Shown piece by piece: positions 5,640 to 6,368 of a DNA stretch of 6,368 nt. Position numbers and translations under genes: made by a program. The notes under the pieces were generated by a model. It ran no database searches. It was not told the DNA's origin and saw nothing but the letters and a program-made list of their open reading frames with translations. This DNA comes from Anaerolineaceae bacterium (GTDB taxonomy: Bacteria > Chloroflexota > Anaerolineae > 4572-78). Within the stretch, counting starts at the first letter, position 1. Each line of letters opens with the position of its first letter. The stretch covers positions 1-6,368 of the forward strand of contig JANTHQ010000117.1 of the NCBI GenBank assembly GCA_024762375.1. Reading direction: 5' to 3'.

Positions 5640-6368
5640 GCCATTCCTCCCGTACCTGCTTGAATGATTGCTGCCAATCGGTTACGAATTTTCGCCGCGC
5701 GCGCCGGGTTTGTGCCATCCGTGCTGACGGCAATGGTGATGTTGCCGTTGCGATGCACGGCGGGCAAATGGAAGCTTCCTGCGGTCGGGTCATCGGCAAT
5801 GTTGCACAGAATACCCGCCGTTTCAGCCGCCGTGCCGATGACGGCATTCACCGCGCGGTCGTCGGTGGCAGCGAAAACCAGTGTGGCTCCGCCGACATCT
5901 TGCGGCTGAAACGAGCGTTTCTCCCACTGGATCTTTCCCGCCCCAGCCCACTGCTGCAATTGCGGTGTGGCGGCAGGACTGACCAGCGTCACTACAGCAT
6001 GCGTTGTGAGTAGTCCGCGCACTTTCCGTTCGCCGACCGCGCCGCCACCCACAACTACCACTTTCCGCCCCGCCAAATTGGTTAGGGTGATGGGATACCC
6101 GGCGAGGGCGGTTGTTTCCGGCGGGGGCGTTTCAGCTTCGGGGGCACGGACAATCATCAGCGAAAGATACGGTTGGGTGCGGCGTGGCATCGCCAAAATA
6201 TCATTGCCGGTGACGATGCGTTCATCCGGCATACCCACCCGCTCAAAATACGCACTGTATTCAATTAGATGCAATGCTATCAACGCCGAAACCAATTGCG
6301 GAAAAACCTTGCCCGCTTTGAGCAGAATCACCGTTTCAAAATTGAAAAGGAGCGCGCGCAGAGCAGCG
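5636..6368 (-). CDS. Fusion: CbiL/CobI-type C20-methyltransferase (C-terminus) with precorrin-2 dehydrogenase; 5' end outside window
   Basis: The frame is open from the right edge (first full codon 6367-6365) to the TGA at 5638-5636, giving 243 visible residues. The first 75 or so resemble the end of precorrin-2/cobalt-factor-II C20-methyltransferase: VILLKAGKVFPQLV (6331-6290), then YFERVGMPDERIV (about 6256-6212) and PYLSLMIVRAP. This family methylates C20 of the corrinoid ring. After a proline-rich linker of about 15 residues comes a complete CysG-N/Met8p/SirC-type domain: YPITLTNLAGRKVVVVGGG with the NAD-binding GGGAVGERK (from 6049), VFAATDD, CNIADDP with the Asp matching the catalytic Asp of CysG, GSFHLPAV and AVSTDGTNPA. 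It oxidises precorrin-2 to sirohydrochlorin with NAD+. The GTG at 6331 is not a real start, because homology continues upstream of it. No stop separates the two parts, hence a fusion. The short dehydrogenase-only C-terminus means the ferrochelatase step may lie elsewhere. It overlaps cobA by 4 bp. Confidence 0.88.
   Translation of the reverse strand, partial: AALRALLFNFETVILLKAGKVFPQLVSALIALHLIEYSAYFERVGMPDERIVTGNDILAMPRRTQPYLSLMIVRAPEAETPPPETTALAGYPITLTNLAGRKVVVVGGGAVGERKVRGLLTTHAVVTLVSPAATPQLQQWAGAGKIQWEKRSFQPQDVGGATLVFAATDDRAVNAVIGTAAETAGILCNIADDPTAGSFHLPAVHRNGNITIAVSTDGTNPARAAKIRNRLAAIIQAGTGGMA
5646..5650 (-). promoter_or_regulatory. Shine-Dalgarno site of cobA
   Basis: GGAGG on the minus strand, inside the last codons of the dehydrogenase gene, lies 6 nt before the cobA ATG. 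Together with the ATGA overlap it fixes the start and points to coupled translation. A second ATG at 5644-5642 is in the dehydrogenase frame and is not a competing cobA start. Confidence 0.75.

Noticed and set aside
5636..6331. A separate gene starting at the GTG at 6331
   Set aside because: The frame remains open to the window edge and the methyltransferase similarity (AALRALLFNFET) continues upstream of the GTG, so the true start is outside the window.

Overview
The window looks like a stretch of bacterial chromosome carrying ordinary housekeeping and cofactor genes. Lineage was judged from remembered protein families, without any search. Three proteins have a Chloroflexota look: a guanylate kinase whose Walker A motif ends in GKD, a PriA starting MPRYAEVVVN with long modular extensions, and an FmdB-type zinc ribbon starting MPIYEY. 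I infer Chloroflexota, perhaps Anaerolineae-like, with moderate confidence.

Layout. (1) 1-73, minus strand: the first 24 codons of a small FmdB-type zinc-ribbon protein, running off the left edge. (2) 74-229: a divergent promoter region with back-to-back promoter candidates and a tandem 12-bp repeat carrying two TATAAT boxes. (3) 230-4624, plus strand: gmk, a rhomboid protease gene and priA, tightly packed (4-bp overlap, then a 1-nt gap), so almost certainly one operon. (4) 4625-4901: a gene-free gap between convergent operons. It holds a compact palindromic repeat of the 'GTCATTCCCGCG...' type, an outer imperfect inverted repeat, and an AT-rich tail with a tRNA-like 18-mer. (5) 4902-6368, minus strand: cobA (uroporphyrinogen-III C-methyltransferase) downstream of, and overlapping by 4 bp, an open-ended gene. 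That gene joins the C-terminus of a CbiL/CobI-type C20-methyltransferase to a complete precorrin-2 dehydrogenase (CysG N-domain/SirC type).

How the genes work together. Gmk makes GDP and dGDP precursors and PriA restarts stalled replication forks. gmk and priA are known to lie close together in many bacteria, usually with rpoZ and coaBC between them; here a rhomboid protease gene takes that place. The minus-strand pair encodes early corrinoid/sirohaem steps: CobA makes precorrin-2, the dehydrogenase domain oxidises it to sirohydrochlorin, and the CbiL domain methylates C20 after cobalt insertion. This suggests the early-cobalt (anaerobic) B12 route, with the chelatase encoded elsewhere.

I see no new defence system, CRISPR array or complete mobile element. 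The most unusual items are the CbiL-dehydrogenase fusion, the enlarged multi-module PriA and the nested palindromic repeat between the convergent operons.
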